A stretch of 64,000 nt of DNA from Leisingera sp. ANG-M7 (GTDB lineage Bacteria > Pseudomonadota > Alphaproteobacteria > Rhodobacterales > Rhodobacteraceae). The DNA lies in contig NZ_JWLI01000005.1 in the NCBI RefSeq assembly GCF_000813965.1, positions 1 to 64,000 of the forward strand. The letters are read 5' to 3'. The position numbers were made by a program, and so were the translations under genes. The stretch's first letter is position 1; every line of letters begins with the position of its first letter. Under the pieces are notes generated by a model. That model did no database searches. It was not told the origin of the DNA and saw only the letters and a program-made list of their open reading frames with translations. Of the stretch, positions 40,599 to 49,465 are shown one piece after another.

Positions 40599-41975
40599 AT
40601 GGAGCCGGAAGAGCAGACACCACCCAGAGACGCGATTGCTGAAAGCACCGCCGAAGCACTGGAGCTTGGCCAGCAATTGTGGGACCTGGCAGCTGAGGGC
40701 ATAGAGCTGCTGCTGAGGCCCTGGAACGCCTATCAGGCAGGGATCGTGCTGGCGGTTTTTGTGCTTGCCACCCTGATCGCGCGGCCGCTGAAAAGCGCTT
40801 TTCATGACTGGCTGCGCGCGAGGGAAGGCTGGCCGCGCTGGCGGATCCGGGCCGGGCTGGTGGTTCACAAGCGGATCCGGGGTATCCTGTTTGTGCTGCT
40901 GATCTGGATGGTTGTCCTGATCATGCAGGAGATGACCTGGCCCAGCCGGTCGCGGTTGCTGACGGTCATCGCCAACCTGTCGTTGGCTTGGCTGATCGTC
41001 GCCTTTGCCACCCGGCTGGTGGGCAACCCGCTGCTGCGCAACCTGGTGAAATACGGCGCCTGGGCCTGGATCACCCTGCGTATTCTCGGCATCACCGAAG
41101 ATGCGGTGCATCTGCTGGACGGGGTTGCCATCAGTTTCGGGGACCTCAGGATCTCGCTGTTCCTGGTTGTGCAGGCAGTGGTGATCCTGGGCGTGATGCT
41201 GACGCTGGCGCGGGTCATATCCTCGGTGACAGCGAACCGCATCCGCGCAAATTCCGACATCTCCCCGTCAATGCAGGTGCTGGCGGCCAAGCTGGCGCAG
41301 ATCCTGCTGTTCGGCGGTGCCTTCTTTATCGGGCTCAAGGCTATCGGCATCGACCTGACCGGTCTGGCGGTGCTTTCGGGGGCCATCGGCGTGGGTCTGG
41401 GCTTTGGCCTGCAGAAGGTGGTGTCGAACCTGGTGTCGGGGCTGATCATTCTCTTGGACAAGTCGATCAAGCCGGGCGACGTGATCAGCCTTGGCGACAC
41501 CTTCGGCTGGATCAATGCGCTGGGTGCGCGCTATGTCTCGGTCGTGACCCGGGACGGTCGCGAATACCTGATCCCAAACGAGGACCTGATCACCACTCAG
41601 GTGGTGAACTGGTCGCATTCCGACAAATATGTGCGCCTGGATCTGACCTTCGGTACCGGCTATGGCGATGACCCCCACCTGGTCCGCAAAATCGCGATTG
41701 AGGCTGCGTCCAGCGTCGCGCGGGTGCTGCAGTACGGCAGCAAGAAGCCGGTCTGCCACATCACCGGCTTTGGCGACAGCAGCGTTGATTACGTGCTTCG
41801 GTTCTGGATCGACGATCCCACCGGCGGCCTGACCAACATCCGCGGCAATGTCTATCTGGCGCTGTGGGATGCGTTCAAGGAACAGGATATTTCCATCCCG
41901 TTCCCGCAGCGTGAGGTGCGGATGCTGAACGACCCGTTGCCGGTGAGGGTTGCACCTTCGGGCAATGACGGATAA
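40599..41975 (+). CDS. MscS-family mechanosensitive channel
   Basis: The 458-residue protein has about five membrane helices followed by the MscS pore and beta domain: GAIGVGLGFGLQKVVSNLVSGLIIL, KSIKPGDVISLGD and REYLIPNEDLITTQVVNWS. It should release osmolytes under hypo-osmotic stress. I chose the ATG at 40599, preceded by a G-rich sequence, because the 59 codons before it cross the intergenic repeat. Confidence 0.92.
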   Translation: MEPEEQTPPRDAIAESTAEALELGQQLWDLAAEGIELLLRPWNAYQAGIVLAVFVLATLIARPLKSAFHDWLRAREGWPRWRIRAGLVVHKRIRGILFVLLIWMVVLIMQEMTWPSRSRLLTVIANLSLAWLIVAFATRLVGNPLLRNLVKYGAWAWITLRILGITEDAVHLLDGVAISFGDLRISLFLVVQAVVILGVMLTLARVISSVTANRIRANSDISPSMQVLAAKLAQILLFGGAFFIGLKAIGIDLTGLAVLSGAIGVGLGFGLQKVVSNLVSGLIILLDKSIKPGDVISLGDTFGWINALGARYVSVVTRDGREYLIPNEDLITTQVVNWSHSDKYVRLDLTFGTGYGDDPHLVRKIAIEAASSVARVLQYGSKKPVCHITGFGDSSVDYVLRFWIDDPTGGLTNIRGNVYLALWDAFKEQDISIPFPQREVRMLNDPLPVRVAPSGNDG

Positions 41976-42009
41976 AGCACAGGGCTTGCATCGCCGGGGC
42001 GTGGTTTTA

Positions 42010-42038
42010 TTGAAAAGTTACCCTCCGGTTGCTACATT
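42010..42038 (+). promoter_or_regulatory. Sigma-70 type promoter of rsfS-rlmH
   Basis: TTGAAA (42010-42015) and TACATT (42033-42038) are separated by 17 bases, the ideal housekeeping spacing. The site is about 50 bases before the first ribosome binding site. Confidence 0.65.
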
Positions 42039-42086
42039 ATTATTAGGCCCGGCGCCGGGGCTTGGCGGCGCGTTGCAAGGAGGACT

Positions 42087-42143
42087 ATGTCCTGTCACCC
42101 GTACCTCAAGCGGCGGATGCCGCTGTTAATGGGGCAGCCGTGA
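42087..42143 (+). CDS. Short upstream ORF (18 codons) coupled to rsfS
   Basis: A strong AAGGAGG sequence lies five bases before an ATG that opens an 18-residue frame (MSCHPYLKRRMPLLMGQP). Its TGA overlaps the rsfS ATG in the arrangement TGATG. The rsfS start itself has no good ribosome binding site. The small frame may therefore feed ribosomes to rsfS. A sequence error that split a longer N-terminus is the alternative. Confidence 0.4.
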   Translation: MSCHPYLKRRMPLLMGQP

Positions 42144-42514
42144 TGGCCGCCCAGTCCCAGCCCACCAGCGAACAGCTGCTGGAGCGGATTCTCTCCTCAC
42201 TCAGCGATGACAAAGCCGAAGATGTTGTGCAGATCGACCTGCGCGGCAAAACCTCGATCGGCGATTACATGGTGCTGGCCTCCGGCCGTTCCACCCGTCA
42301 GGTTGCTGCGATGGCTGAAAAGCTGACCGACCGGCTCAAGCAGGAGTACCGGATCACCTGCAAGGTCGAAGGCAAGGATGCCGGCGACTGGGTGCTGATC
42401 GATTCCGGTGATGTGATCGTCCATATCTTCCGCCCGGAAGTGCGCGAGTTCTATCAGCTCGAGAAGATGTGGATGCCCGCTGGCACCGAGGCTGCACCGG
42501 CAGCCGAAGGCTGA
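42143..42514 (+). CDS. rsfS: Ribosome silencing factor RsfS
   Basis: The 123-residue RsfS (RsfA/Iojap) binds ribosomal protein uL14 and blocks subunit joining under starvation. Diagnostic segments are DKAEDVVQIDLRGKTSIGDYMVLASG, the RQVAAMAEKL helix and DVIVHIFRPEVREFYQLEKMW. I placed the start at 42143, where the family domain begins. In-frame codons back to 42062 lack a normal start with a ribosome binding site. It is followed by rlmH, the usual order. Confidence 0.93.
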   Translation: MAAQSQPTSEQLLERILSSLSDDKAEDVVQIDLRGKTSIGDYMVLASGRSTRQVAAMAEKLTDRLKQEYRITCKVEGKDAGDWVLIDSGDVIVHIFRPEVREFYQLEKMWMPAGTEAAPAAEG

Positions 42515-42576
42515 TCCAAGGCTGATTTGATGCAGGCCCGCGCGATGGGTGCGGGCCGGATTGCTTCAGGAATTTC

Positions 42577-43047
42577 ATGCGTCTGCATATCTGTGCGGCC
42601 GGACGCCTCCGCTCTGGCCCGGAAAAATCCCTCATCGACGATTACCTGACCCGGTTCGACCGGACCGGCCGCGCGCTGGGCCTGGGGCCTGCGCGGGTGG
42701 TGGAGATTGAGGACAAGAAGAATGCAGGCATGGCAGCCGAGGCTGCGTTGTTGCGCAAGGCGCTGCCCAAGGGGGCGGTAATCTGCACCCTGGATGAGCG
42801 CGGCAAGGTGCTGTCCTCCCCCGATTTTGCGGACAGGCTGGCTGGCTGGCGCGACAGCGGCCGCCAGGATCTGGCGCTGATCATCGGCGGCGCAGACGGG
42901 ATCGACCCCTCGCTGCGGGCCGAAGCGGATTTCTCAATCTCCTTCGGCAAGATGGTCTGGCCGCATATGCTGGTGCGGGTGATGCTGGCGGAGCAGATCT
43001 ACCGCGCCGCCACCATTCTGGCAGGCAGCCCCTATCACCGGGTCTGA
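42577..43047 (+). CDS. rlmH: 23S rRNA (pseudouridine1915-N3)-methyltransferase
   Basis: RlmH is a SPOUT-class enzyme that methylates pseudouridine 1915 in helix 69 of 23S rRNA. The 156-residue length is standard. The SAM-binding trefoil knot is visible as LIIGGADGIDPSLR, and the C-terminus as HMLVRVMLAEQIYRAATILAG followed by SPYHRV. It forms an operon with rsfS. Confidence 0.96.
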   Translation: MRLHICAAGRLRSGPEKSLIDDYLTRFDRTGRALGLGPARVVEIEDKKNAGMAAEAALLRKALPKGAVICTLDERGKVLSSPDFADRLAGWRDSGRQDLALIIGGADGIDPSLRAEADFSISFGKMVWPHMLVRVMLAEQIYRAATILAGSPYHRV

Positions 43048-43436
43048 CCGGGGCGGCACATCAGCCGCCGTGAAAAAGCCGCAAACCCGCCCCGCTCCCG
43101 CCGCAGCCGGTCTCCAGCATCTTCTGGTGCGTTAACCAGAAGCCGGAACAGTTGCGCGGCGTCAGGCAAAGGGCTGTACCCCGCACGGGGCAACGGTTCA
43201 GGTGCCATCAGGCCGGTTCCGGAATGCTGCAGCAGAGCAGCAGGAAGCGGAGAGCCTGAGATGGAGATGAGCAAGGAAGAACTGTCGTTACGCCGGAAGT
43301 TACTATTCAGGCTGCTGGGGAGGCAGGACAGGCCGTCTGCCATCAGGCCGGAGGCTGCGGTCCAAGTCCATCATCCGGTACCCCAGTTCGACGCCAGTTC
43401 CGACACGTTCCAGTTCCGTCAGCAGTAAATGGCGCT
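43048..43436. other. Intergenic region after rlmH
   Basis: These 389 bases lie between rlmH and the minus-strand exported protein gene. The only candidate gene is a 55-codon frame at 43261-43428; the first 210 bases show nothing I recognise. Confidence 0.45.
43261..43428 (+). CDS. Possible small protein, 55 residues
   Basis: An ATG preceded by a purine-rich GGAAGCGGAGAG sequence opens a 55-residue frame beginning MEMSKEELSLRRKLLFRLLGRQD. The N-terminal half is basic and amphipathic-helix-like; the second half is Pro/Gln-rich. I recognise no family. The codon use is compatible with a gene, but the frame is short and the call rests on context only. Confidence 0.3.
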   Translation: MEMSKEELSLRRKLLFRLLGRQDRPSAIRPEAAVQVHHPVPQFDASSDTFQFRQQ

Positions 43437-43793
43437 TCAGGGCAGCTTCAGCGGGTACCGCTGCTGCCCCCATCCATCCGTCAGGCAGCGCGCCTGGATC
43501 TGCACCTGAGTGGTGCCCTCCGGGATTTGCACGCCGCCTAGGGACCGGGTGAAGGGCTGCTCGTGCTCATGCGGGTGCGCCAGAACCCGCAGGCCCAATT
43601 CGTTCCCGTCCATATCCAGGATCCGCCATCCGTCGGCGTAGTGCTCCCATCCGGTATCCGGGTGGGACAGGGTGACGCTGAAGGTCCAGCTGCCGCCGGA
43701 TTGGCGGGCGGTGGCGTTCTGTATCACCGGTTCATCCGCAAGGGCAGGCAGAGCGGCAGTGCTGAGTGCGCAGGTCAGAAGCAGGTGTTTCAT
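43437..43793 (-). CDS. Small exported protein of unknown function
   Basis: The 118-residue product has a Sec signal peptide (LLLTCALSTAALPALA, cleavage before DEP near residue 19). A beta-rich domain follows with HPDTGWEHYADGWRILDMDG and the His-rich LAHPHEHEQPFTRS. The histidines could bind metal, but this is speculative. I chose the ATG at 43793 because the frame before it lies antisense to the DUF599 gene. Confidence 0.75.
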   Translation of the reverse strand: MKHLLLTCALSTAALPALADEPVIQNATARQSGGSWTFSVTLSHPDTGWEHYADGWRILDMDGNELGLRVLAHPHEHEQPFTRSLGGVQIPEGTTQVQIQARCLTDGWGQQRYPLKLP

Positions 43794-43828
43794 GCCCGCA
43801 CCATAGCTTTGCAGAGACCGCAGTGCGG

Positions 43829-44551
43829 TCACGAAACCGTGTCCCCGCTGCTTTCGGGCGGGATGCGCTGCAGGATCCGGCGGGAAGTAGAGGCAAACTC
43901 GCGCCGGTACAGCACTGCTATGGTGATCAGTGCCGCCGCGCCCAACGGCAGGGCGCCCGCAAGCCAGGCCACGGCCGCCAGCGCGAAATAGGTTGACCGC
44001 ATGCCGCGGTTGAAGCTGCGCGCGGCGGTGATGCTGATTTCCGCCGCCTGCGCAGCGCGGGGGTAGGCGAGGTCGTGGGCGGGATCGTTCGGGACCGCTG
44101 CCATCAGCACCGCGCAATAGCCGAACAGCCGGTGCGACCAGACAAATTTCAGAAACGCATTGGACAGAAGCAGCAGCACCACCAGGATTTTCACTTCCCA
44201 GACAAAGGCGGGGGCGCTGTCCTGGATCAGGTCCTCTGCGACGCCCGCCAGCTGGTCCGTATTGCCGATCAGCGCCAGCCCGCCGCCGATGGCGATCATC
44301 GCGGCGGAGGCAAAGAAGGCGGTGGCCTGGCGCAGATTTCCGGCCAGCTGGGCGTCAAAGATGCGCGGGTCGCGCTCGACCATCCGCTTCATCCAGTCGC
44401 GCCGGAAATCCTCCATCAGCAAGGACACCGAGGGCCGCCCTGAAGGCGGGTTTTCGATCCGCCAGCCGATCCACAGCCAGCCTGCGATCAGCAGGGTCAG
44501 CGCGGCTAGGTCAAAGAGGGTGAATTGCGCAAGGCGGGTGGTCCAGATCAT
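43829..44551 (-). CDS. DUF599 family membrane protein
   Basis: The 240-residue protein has four membrane segments and the family-typical motifs RDWMKRMVERDPRIFDAQL after the first helix and SFNRGMRSTYFALAAVAW near the C-terminus. The function of DUF599 proteins is unknown. It is divergent from glcD across an 80-base gap. Confidence 0.88.
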   Translation of the reverse strand: MIWTTRLAQFTLFDLAALTLLIAGWLWIGWRIENPPSGRPSVSLLMEDFRRDWMKRMVERDPRIFDAQLAGNLRQATAFFASAAMIAIGGGLALIGNTDQLAGVAEDLIQDSAPAFVWEVKILVVLLLLSNAFLKFVWSHRLFGYCAVLMAAVPNDPAHDLAYPRAAQAAEISITAARSFNRGMRSTYFALAAVAWLAGALPLGAAALITIAVLYRREFASTSRRILQRIPPESSGDTVS

Positions 44552-44597
44552 GGGCCGACCCTATCGCGGCGATACGCCACTTGCCAGACTGCAAGAA

Positions 44598-44618
44598 TTG
44601 GTAATATCATTTTACCAA
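44598..44618. promoter_or_regulatory. Inverted-repeat operator between the DUF599 gene and glcD
   Basis: TTGGTAA (44598-44604) and TTACCAA (44612-44618) form a perfect 7+7 base inverted repeat around a seven-base centre, just before the glcD ribosome binding site (AGGAG). The position suggests repression of glcDEF, possibly by a GntR-type GlcC-like regulator, although none is encoded nearby. Confidence 0.55.
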
Positions 44619-44631
44619 ATAGGAGAACCCG

Positions 44632-46080
44632 ATGGAGATGCCATCCCCGAACCCCGCCATTCTGGCCCGCAAGACGCGGCTTGCCGAGCGTCTGCTGGCT
44701 GTGCTGCCCACGGATGCGGTTATCCAGGACGAGGCGGAGACCCGCGCCTATGAATGCGACGCTCTGACCGCCTACAGATGCCCGCCGCTGCTGGCGGTGC
44801 TGCCGAGGAGCACGCAAGAGGTCTCAGCCGTGCTGCGGATCTGCCACGACGAGGGCGTGCCGGTGGTGCCGCGCGGTGCGGGCACCTCGCTGGCGGGCGG
44901 GGCGCTGCCGACGGCGGATTGCGTGATCCTGGGTGTGGCGCGGATGAATGAGGTGCTGGAAACCGATTTTGAAAACCGTATCATCCGGGTGCAGACCGGG
45001 CGCACCAATCTGAGCGTCTCCGGTGCGGTGGAGGACGAGGATTTCTTCTATGCCCCGGATCCGTCCTCGCAGCTGGCTTGCGCCATTGCCGGCAATATCG
45101 CGATGAACTCCGGCGGGGCCCATTGCCTGAAATACGGGGTGACGACCAACAACCTGCTGGGTGTCACCATGGTGATGATGGACGGCACAGTGGCGGAGAT
45201 CGGCGGCGCGCATCTGGATGCGGGCGGGCTGGACCTCTTGGGCGTGATCTGCGGCAGCGAAGGGCAGCTGGGGGTGGTGACAGAGGCCACCCTGCGCATT
45301 CTGCGCAAACCTGAAGGCGCGCGTCCTGTTCTGATCGGCTACGACAGCAACGAGGTGGCCGGCGCCTGCGTATCGGACATTATCAAGGCAGGCGTGCTTC
45401 CGGTGGCCATCGAATTCATGGACCGCCCCTGCATTGAGGCCTGCGAGGCCTTTGCCAAGGCGGGTTACCCGATGTGCGAGGCGCTGCTGATCATCGAGGT
45501 CGAGGGCAGCGAAGCGGAAATCGATCACCAGCTGGGGCTGATCACGGAGATCGCCCGCTCCCACAACCCGGTGGAGCTGCGCGAGGCTGGGGATGCGGAT
45601 GAGGCGGCCCGGATCTGGCTGGGCCGCAAATCCGCCTTTGGCGCCATGGGGCAGATCAACGATTACATGTGCCTGGACGGGACCATCCCCGTCTCCTCGC
45701 TGCCCTTCGTTCTGCGCCGGATCGGTGAGATGAGCAAGGAATTCGGCTTGGCTGTAGCCAATGTCTTCCACGCAGGCGACGGCAACATGCACCCCTTGAT
45801 CCTGTTTGACGCCAACAAGCCGGGCGATCTTGAAACCTGCGAAGCCTTTGGAGCCGAAATCCTAAAGCTTTGCGTTGAAGCAGGCGGATGTCTGACCGGT
45901 GAGCATGGGGTCGGGATCGAGAAACGCGACCTGATGCTGCATCAGTACAGTGCGGCGGATCTGGAAGCGCAGCTGAAGGTCAAGGACGTGTTTGACCCCA
46001 AGTGGCTTCTGAACCCGGCCAAGGTGTTTCCGCTGAAAGTAACCGAAAGCCGCCGCGCGGTCGCGTTGGCTGCCGAGTGA
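44632..46080 (+). CDS. glcD: Glycolate oxidase subunit GlcD
   Basis: GlcD is the FAD-binding catalytic subunit that oxidises glycolate to glyoxylate. The 482-residue protein has the FAD-linked oxidase N-terminal domain (PRGAGTSLAGGALP, DPSSQLACAIAGNIAMNSGG) and the C-terminal domain with VFHAGDGNMHPLI and GEHGVGIEKR. AGGAG lies seven bases before the ATG. It is followed by glcE and glcF. Confidence 0.95.
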   Translation: MEMPSPNPAILARKTRLAERLLAVLPTDAVIQDEAETRAYECDALTAYRCPPLLAVLPRSTQEVSAVLRICHDEGVPVVPRGAGTSLAGGALPTADCVILGVARMNEVLETDFENRIIRVQTGRTNLSVSGAVEDEDFFYAPDPSSQLACAIAGNIAMNSGGAHCLKYGVTTNNLLGVTMVMMDGTVAEIGGAHLDAGGLDLLGVICGSEGQLGVVTEATLRILRKPEGARPVLIGYDSNEVAGACVSDIIKAGVLPVAIEFMDRPCIEACEAFAKAGYPMCEALLIIEVEGSEAEIDHQLGLITEIARSHNPVELREAGDADEAARIWLGRKSAFGAMGQINDYMCLDGTIPVSSLPFVLRRIGEMSKEFGLAVANVFHAGDGNMHPLILFDANKPGDLETCEAFGAEILKLCVEAGGCLTGEHGVGIEKRDLMLHQYSAADLEAQLKVKDVFDPKWLLNPAKVFPLKVTESRRAVALAAE

Positions 46081-46120
46081 TGGGGGTTAGCCCCCAAACC
46101 CCCAGAGTATTTCCGGAAAG

Positions 46121-47227
46121 ATGAAAATGATGACACCAGGGAGCGAGGCAGAGCTAGCCGAGGCCATTGCAGGCGCAAGCGGGCCGCTGTGTATCCAGGG
46201 CGGCGGCACCCGCGGGCTAGCTGTGGAAGGGGAAGTACTGAGCACACGCGGGTTGTCCGGCGTGGAGTTGTATGAGCCCGGAGCGCTGACGCTTGTGGTC
46301 AATGCGGGCACCCCGGTGGCGGAGGTTGAGGCGCTGCTGGCGGCGGAAAACCAGCGGCTGGCGTTTGAGCCGATGGACCACCGCGGACTGCTGGGTACAG
46401 GCGGAGAGCCGACCATCGGCGGGATGATTGCGGCCAATGTCTCCGGCCCCCGGCGGATTCAAACCGGTGCCGCGCGGGACCACCTTCTGGGGGTACGGTT
46501 CGTGGATGGAGCCGGCCAAGTGGTCAAGAACGGCGGCCGGGTTATGAAGAATGTGACCGGCTATGATCTGGTCAAGCTGATGTGCGGCGCCCACGGCACT
46601 CTTGGGGTGCTGACAGAGGTGTCGCTGAAGGTGCTGCCGCGGGCTGAAGCCGCCGCCACCGTGACCCTGACCGGCCTCGACCTCCCTGCTGCGGTGCGGG
46701 CGATGTCTGCAGCTTTGGGTTCCCCTTATGACGTGACCGGCGCGGCCTATGATGCGGAAACCTATCAGGCGCACATCCGGGTGGAGGGGTTCCGGGACTC
46801 CGCTGCCTACCGCAGTGCGGAACTGGTCAAGCTGCTGTCGCCCTTTGCCATGGCGGAGGTGCTGGAGGATGCAGAAAGCCTGTGGCGGGGCATCAGGGAT
46901 GTTGCGGCCTTCCAGGGACGGGATGGCGATGTCTGGAGGATTTCGGTGAAGCCCACGGATGCGGTGGAACTGGTGCCGCATCTGGAGGCAGAGGCGCTGC
47001 AGTTCGACTGGGGCGGCGGGCTGATCTGGGCGCTTGTCCCCGCTGGGACGGAGCTGCGAAACCGGATCAATGTGCCGGGCCATGCCACGCTGGTGCGCGC
47101 CGCGCAGGAGACCCGGGCGCGGCTCGGCGTGTTCCAGCCGCAGCCCGGTCCCCTGACGGCCGTCTCCGAAGGGCTGCGGCGGCAATTCGACCCGCGCGGC
47201 ATTCTTAATCCGGGGCTGATGGGGTAA
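46121..47227 (+). CDS. glcE: Glycolate oxidase subunit GlcE
   Basis: The 368-residue FAD-binding subunit is a shortened relative of GlcD. It has QGGGTRGLAVEG in place of the first FAD loop, the GGMIAANVSGPRRIQTGAARDHLLGV segment split by family-typical residues and the GVLTEVSLKVLPR motif. It lies 40 bases after glcD and three bases before glcF. Confidence 0.93.
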   Translation: MKMMTPGSEAELAEAIAGASGPLCIQGGGTRGLAVEGEVLSTRGLSGVELYEPGALTLVVNAGTPVAEVEALLAAENQRLAFEPMDHRGLLGTGGEPTIGGMIAANVSGPRRIQTGAARDHLLGVRFVDGAGQVVKNGGRVMKNVTGYDLVKLMCGAHGTLGVLTEVSLKVLPRAEAAATVTLTGLDLPAAVRAMSAALGSPYDVTGAAYDAETYQAHIRVEGFRDSAAYRSAELVKLLSPFAMAEVLEDAESLWRGIRDVAAFQGRDGDVWRISVKPTDAVELVPHLEAEALQFDWGGGLIWALVPAGTELRNRINVPGHATLVRAAQETRARLGVFQPQPGPLTAVSEGLRRQFDPRGILNPGLMG

Positions 47228-47230
47228 GAT

Positions 47231-48553
47231 ATGCAGACCACCTTTACAGAAAAGCAACTGCAAGACCCCGCCACCAAACGAGCCAACGAAATCCTTCGCT
47301 CTTGCGTGCATTGCGGTTTTTGCACCGCTACATGCCCGACCTATCAGGTGCTGGGCGACGAACTCGACAGCCCGCGCGGGCGGATCTACCTGATCAAGGA
47401 CATGCTGGAAAACGAACGGGTGCCGGACGAAAAGACCGTCAAGCACATCGACCGCTGCCTGTCGTGCCTGGCCTGCATGACCACCTGTCCGTCAGGCGTG
47501 CATTACATGCATCTGGTGGACCATGCCCGTGCCTATATCGAAAAGCACTATGACCGCCCGTGGAGCGACCGCGCCTTGCGCTGGCTGCTGGCGCGGATCC
47601 TGCCCTATCCGGGCCGGTTCCGGCTGGCGCTGCTGGGAGCGAAGCTGGCGAAACCGTTCAAGGGTCTGCTGCCGGATGCGCGGCTGCGTGCGATGCTGGA
47701 GATGGCGCCAAGAACCATCCCGCCGGTCAGCCGAAACGACGACCCGCAAAGTTTTGTGCCGGAGGTGCCGCGCAAAAAACGTGTGGCGCTGATGACGGGC
47801 TGCGCGCAGAAGGCGCTGAACACGGATATCAACGACGCTACCATCCGGCTGCTGACCCGGCTGGGCTGTGAGGTGGTGGTTGCCAAGGGCGCAGGCTGCT
47901 GCGGCGCGCTGACCCACCACATGGGGCGGGAGGAGGAGAGCCACGCCGCCGCCGCCAGAAACATCCGCGCCTGGACAGCAGAGCTGGACGGGCAGGGGCT
48001 GGATGCAATCGTCATCAACACCTCTGGCTGCGGCACCTCGGTCAAGGATTACGGGCATATGTTCCGCAATGATGCCTTGGCGGAAGATGCGGCGCGGATC
48101 GCAGGGATTGCGATGGATATCTCGGAGCTGCTGATGCAGCTGGAGCTGCCGGAAGGCGCGGACAAAGGGCTGACGGTTGCCTATCACGCGGCCTGCTCGC
48201 TGCAGCACGGTCAGCAGATCAAGACCCACCCCAAAACGCTGCTGAAGCGTGCGGGCTTCAAGGTTGTGGAACCCGCCGACAGCCATCTGTGCTGCGGTTC
48301 GGCCGGGACGTACAACCTGATGCAGCCGGAAATCTCCGCCCAGTTGAAGGCGCGCAAGGTGAAAACGCTGGAGGCGAAGCAGCCTGATCTGATTGCCGCG
48401 GGCAATATTGGCTGCATGATGCAGATCGGAGGGGGCACCGAAGTGCCCATCGTGCATACGGTGGAACTGCTGGACTGGGCCACCGGCGGCCCGCAGCCGC
48501 CTGCGCTGACTGCACCGGGTAAACGCGCGCCGGAGGTGCCGGTGCTGCGCTGA
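47231..48553 (+). CDS. glcF: Glycolate oxidase iron-sulfur subunit GlcF
   Basis: The 440-residue electron-transfer subunit carries two [4Fe-4S] motifs, CVHCGFCTATCP and CLSCLACMTTCP, near residues 26 and 77. Two CCG domains follow (GAGCCGALTHH and SHLCCGSAGTYN). It passes electrons from glycolate to the quinone pool. Together with glcDE this gives growth on glycolate released by phytoplankton, consistent with a marine roseobacter. Confidence 0.95.
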   Translation: MQTTFTEKQLQDPATKRANEILRSCVHCGFCTATCPTYQVLGDELDSPRGRIYLIKDMLENERVPDEKTVKHIDRCLSCLACMTTCPSGVHYMHLVDHARAYIEKHYDRPWSDRALRWLLARILPYPGRFRLALLGAKLAKPFKGLLPDARLRAMLEMAPRTIPPVSRNDDPQSFVPEVPRKKRVALMTGCAQKALNTDINDATIRLLTRLGCEVVVAKGAGCCGALTHHMGREEESHAAAARNIRAWTAELDGQGLDAIVINTSGCGTSVKDYGHMFRNDALAEDAARIAGIAMDISELLMQLELPEGADKGLTVAYHAACSLQHGQQIKTHPKTLLKRAGFKVVEPADSHLCCGSAGTYNLMQPEISAQLKARKVKTLEAKQPDLIAAGNIGCMMQIGGGTEVPIVHTVELLDWATGGPQPPALTAPGKRAPEVPVLR

Positions 48554-48655
48554 AACCGGCGGCAGAAAGAATCGGGCTGCATTCACCGCAGGCTTGCCGT
48601 AATTTTGCCTGAACAGACAAATAATCTCCCAGCCGGTGGATAAGAGGAGACGCAT

Positions 48656-49465
48656 GTGAGGCAGTGGATTCTTGCGGTTGCAGCAGTGTTGCTGCCAGCC
48701 GCGGCGATGGCGCAGGACAGCCGGCTGCAGCGGATGGACACGTTGGATGCGGGCCGCAAGTGGGAGGCCGTCGGGCGGCTCGATGTGAACGGCGAGGGGT
48801 TCTGCACCGGCGCGCTGATTGCGCCCGATCTGGTGCTGACCGCCGCGCATTGCCTCTATGACAGCCGCACCAAGGCGCCGATCGACCCCACCAGGATCGA
48901 ATTCCTGGCCGGCTGGCGCAACGGGCGCGCCTCGGCCTACCGCTCCGTGCGCCGGGCGGTGCAGCATCCCTCCTATGTCTATGACGGTGAACTGTCGACG
49001 GACCGGGTGCGCAATGACATTGCCCTGCTGCAACTGCAGCGCCCGATCCGCAATACCACCGTGACCCCTTTTGAGACCGAACAACGCCCGCGCAAGGGCG
49101 CCAAGATCGGTGTGGTCTCATACGCCCATGACCGCTCGGAGGCGCCGTCCTTGCAGGAGGTCTGCGCAGTGAAAGCCCGCCAGCAGGGGGTTCTGGTGAT
49201 GTCCTGCGACGTGGACTTCGGGTCCTCCGGCGCGCCGGTCTTTTCCTTTGAGAACGGAACCCCGCGGATTGTTTCGGTGATCTCTGCCAAGGCGGAAGTC
49301 AGCGGTGAGCAGGTGTCTCTTGGATCTGCCCTGGCAGAGGAGCTGACGCTGCTGCAGGCGCAGCTGACCGGTGTGAACACTGGCGGGCAGCTGCCGCCTG
49401 GTGTGGGCCGGGTGAAAGCGGGGGAACGGGGCGGTTCCTTTGGCGCGAAGTTCGTCAAGCAATGA
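48656..49465 (+). CDS. Exported trypsin-like serine protease (first of two)
   Basis: The 269-residue protein starts with GTG after GAGGAGA and has a signal peptide cleaved at AMA-QD near residue 19. The chymotrypsin-fold triad is His65 (LTAAHC), Asp121 (NDIALL) and Ser191 (FGSSGAPV, the variant of GDSGGP). The C-terminal tail is Gly/Lys-rich. It overlaps the next protease gene by four bases. It should be a periplasmic or secreted protease of the glutamyl-endopeptidase/trypsin type; specificity is not visible. Confidence 0.9.
   Translation: MRQWILAVAAVLLPAAAMAQDSRLQRMDTLDAGRKWEAVGRLDVNGEGFCTGALIAPDLVLTAAHCLYDSRTKAPIDPTRIEFLAGWRNGRASAYRSVRRAVQHPSYVYDGELSTDRVRNDIALLQLQRPIRNTTVTPFETEQRPRKGAKIGVVSYAHDRSEAPSLQEVCAVKARQQGVLVMSCDVDFGSSGAPVFSFENGTPRIVSVISAKAEVSGEQVSLGSALAEELTLLQAQLTGVNTGGQLPPGVGRVKAGERGGSFGAKFVKQ

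Noticed and set aside
37562-40642. Very long plus-strand open frame (over 1000 codons) antisense to leuC, leuD and the membrane protein
   Set aside because: It is the shadow of high-GC codon bias on the opposite strand. It crosses two well-supported leu genes, a terminator and an intergenic repeat, and its product has no recognisable domain.
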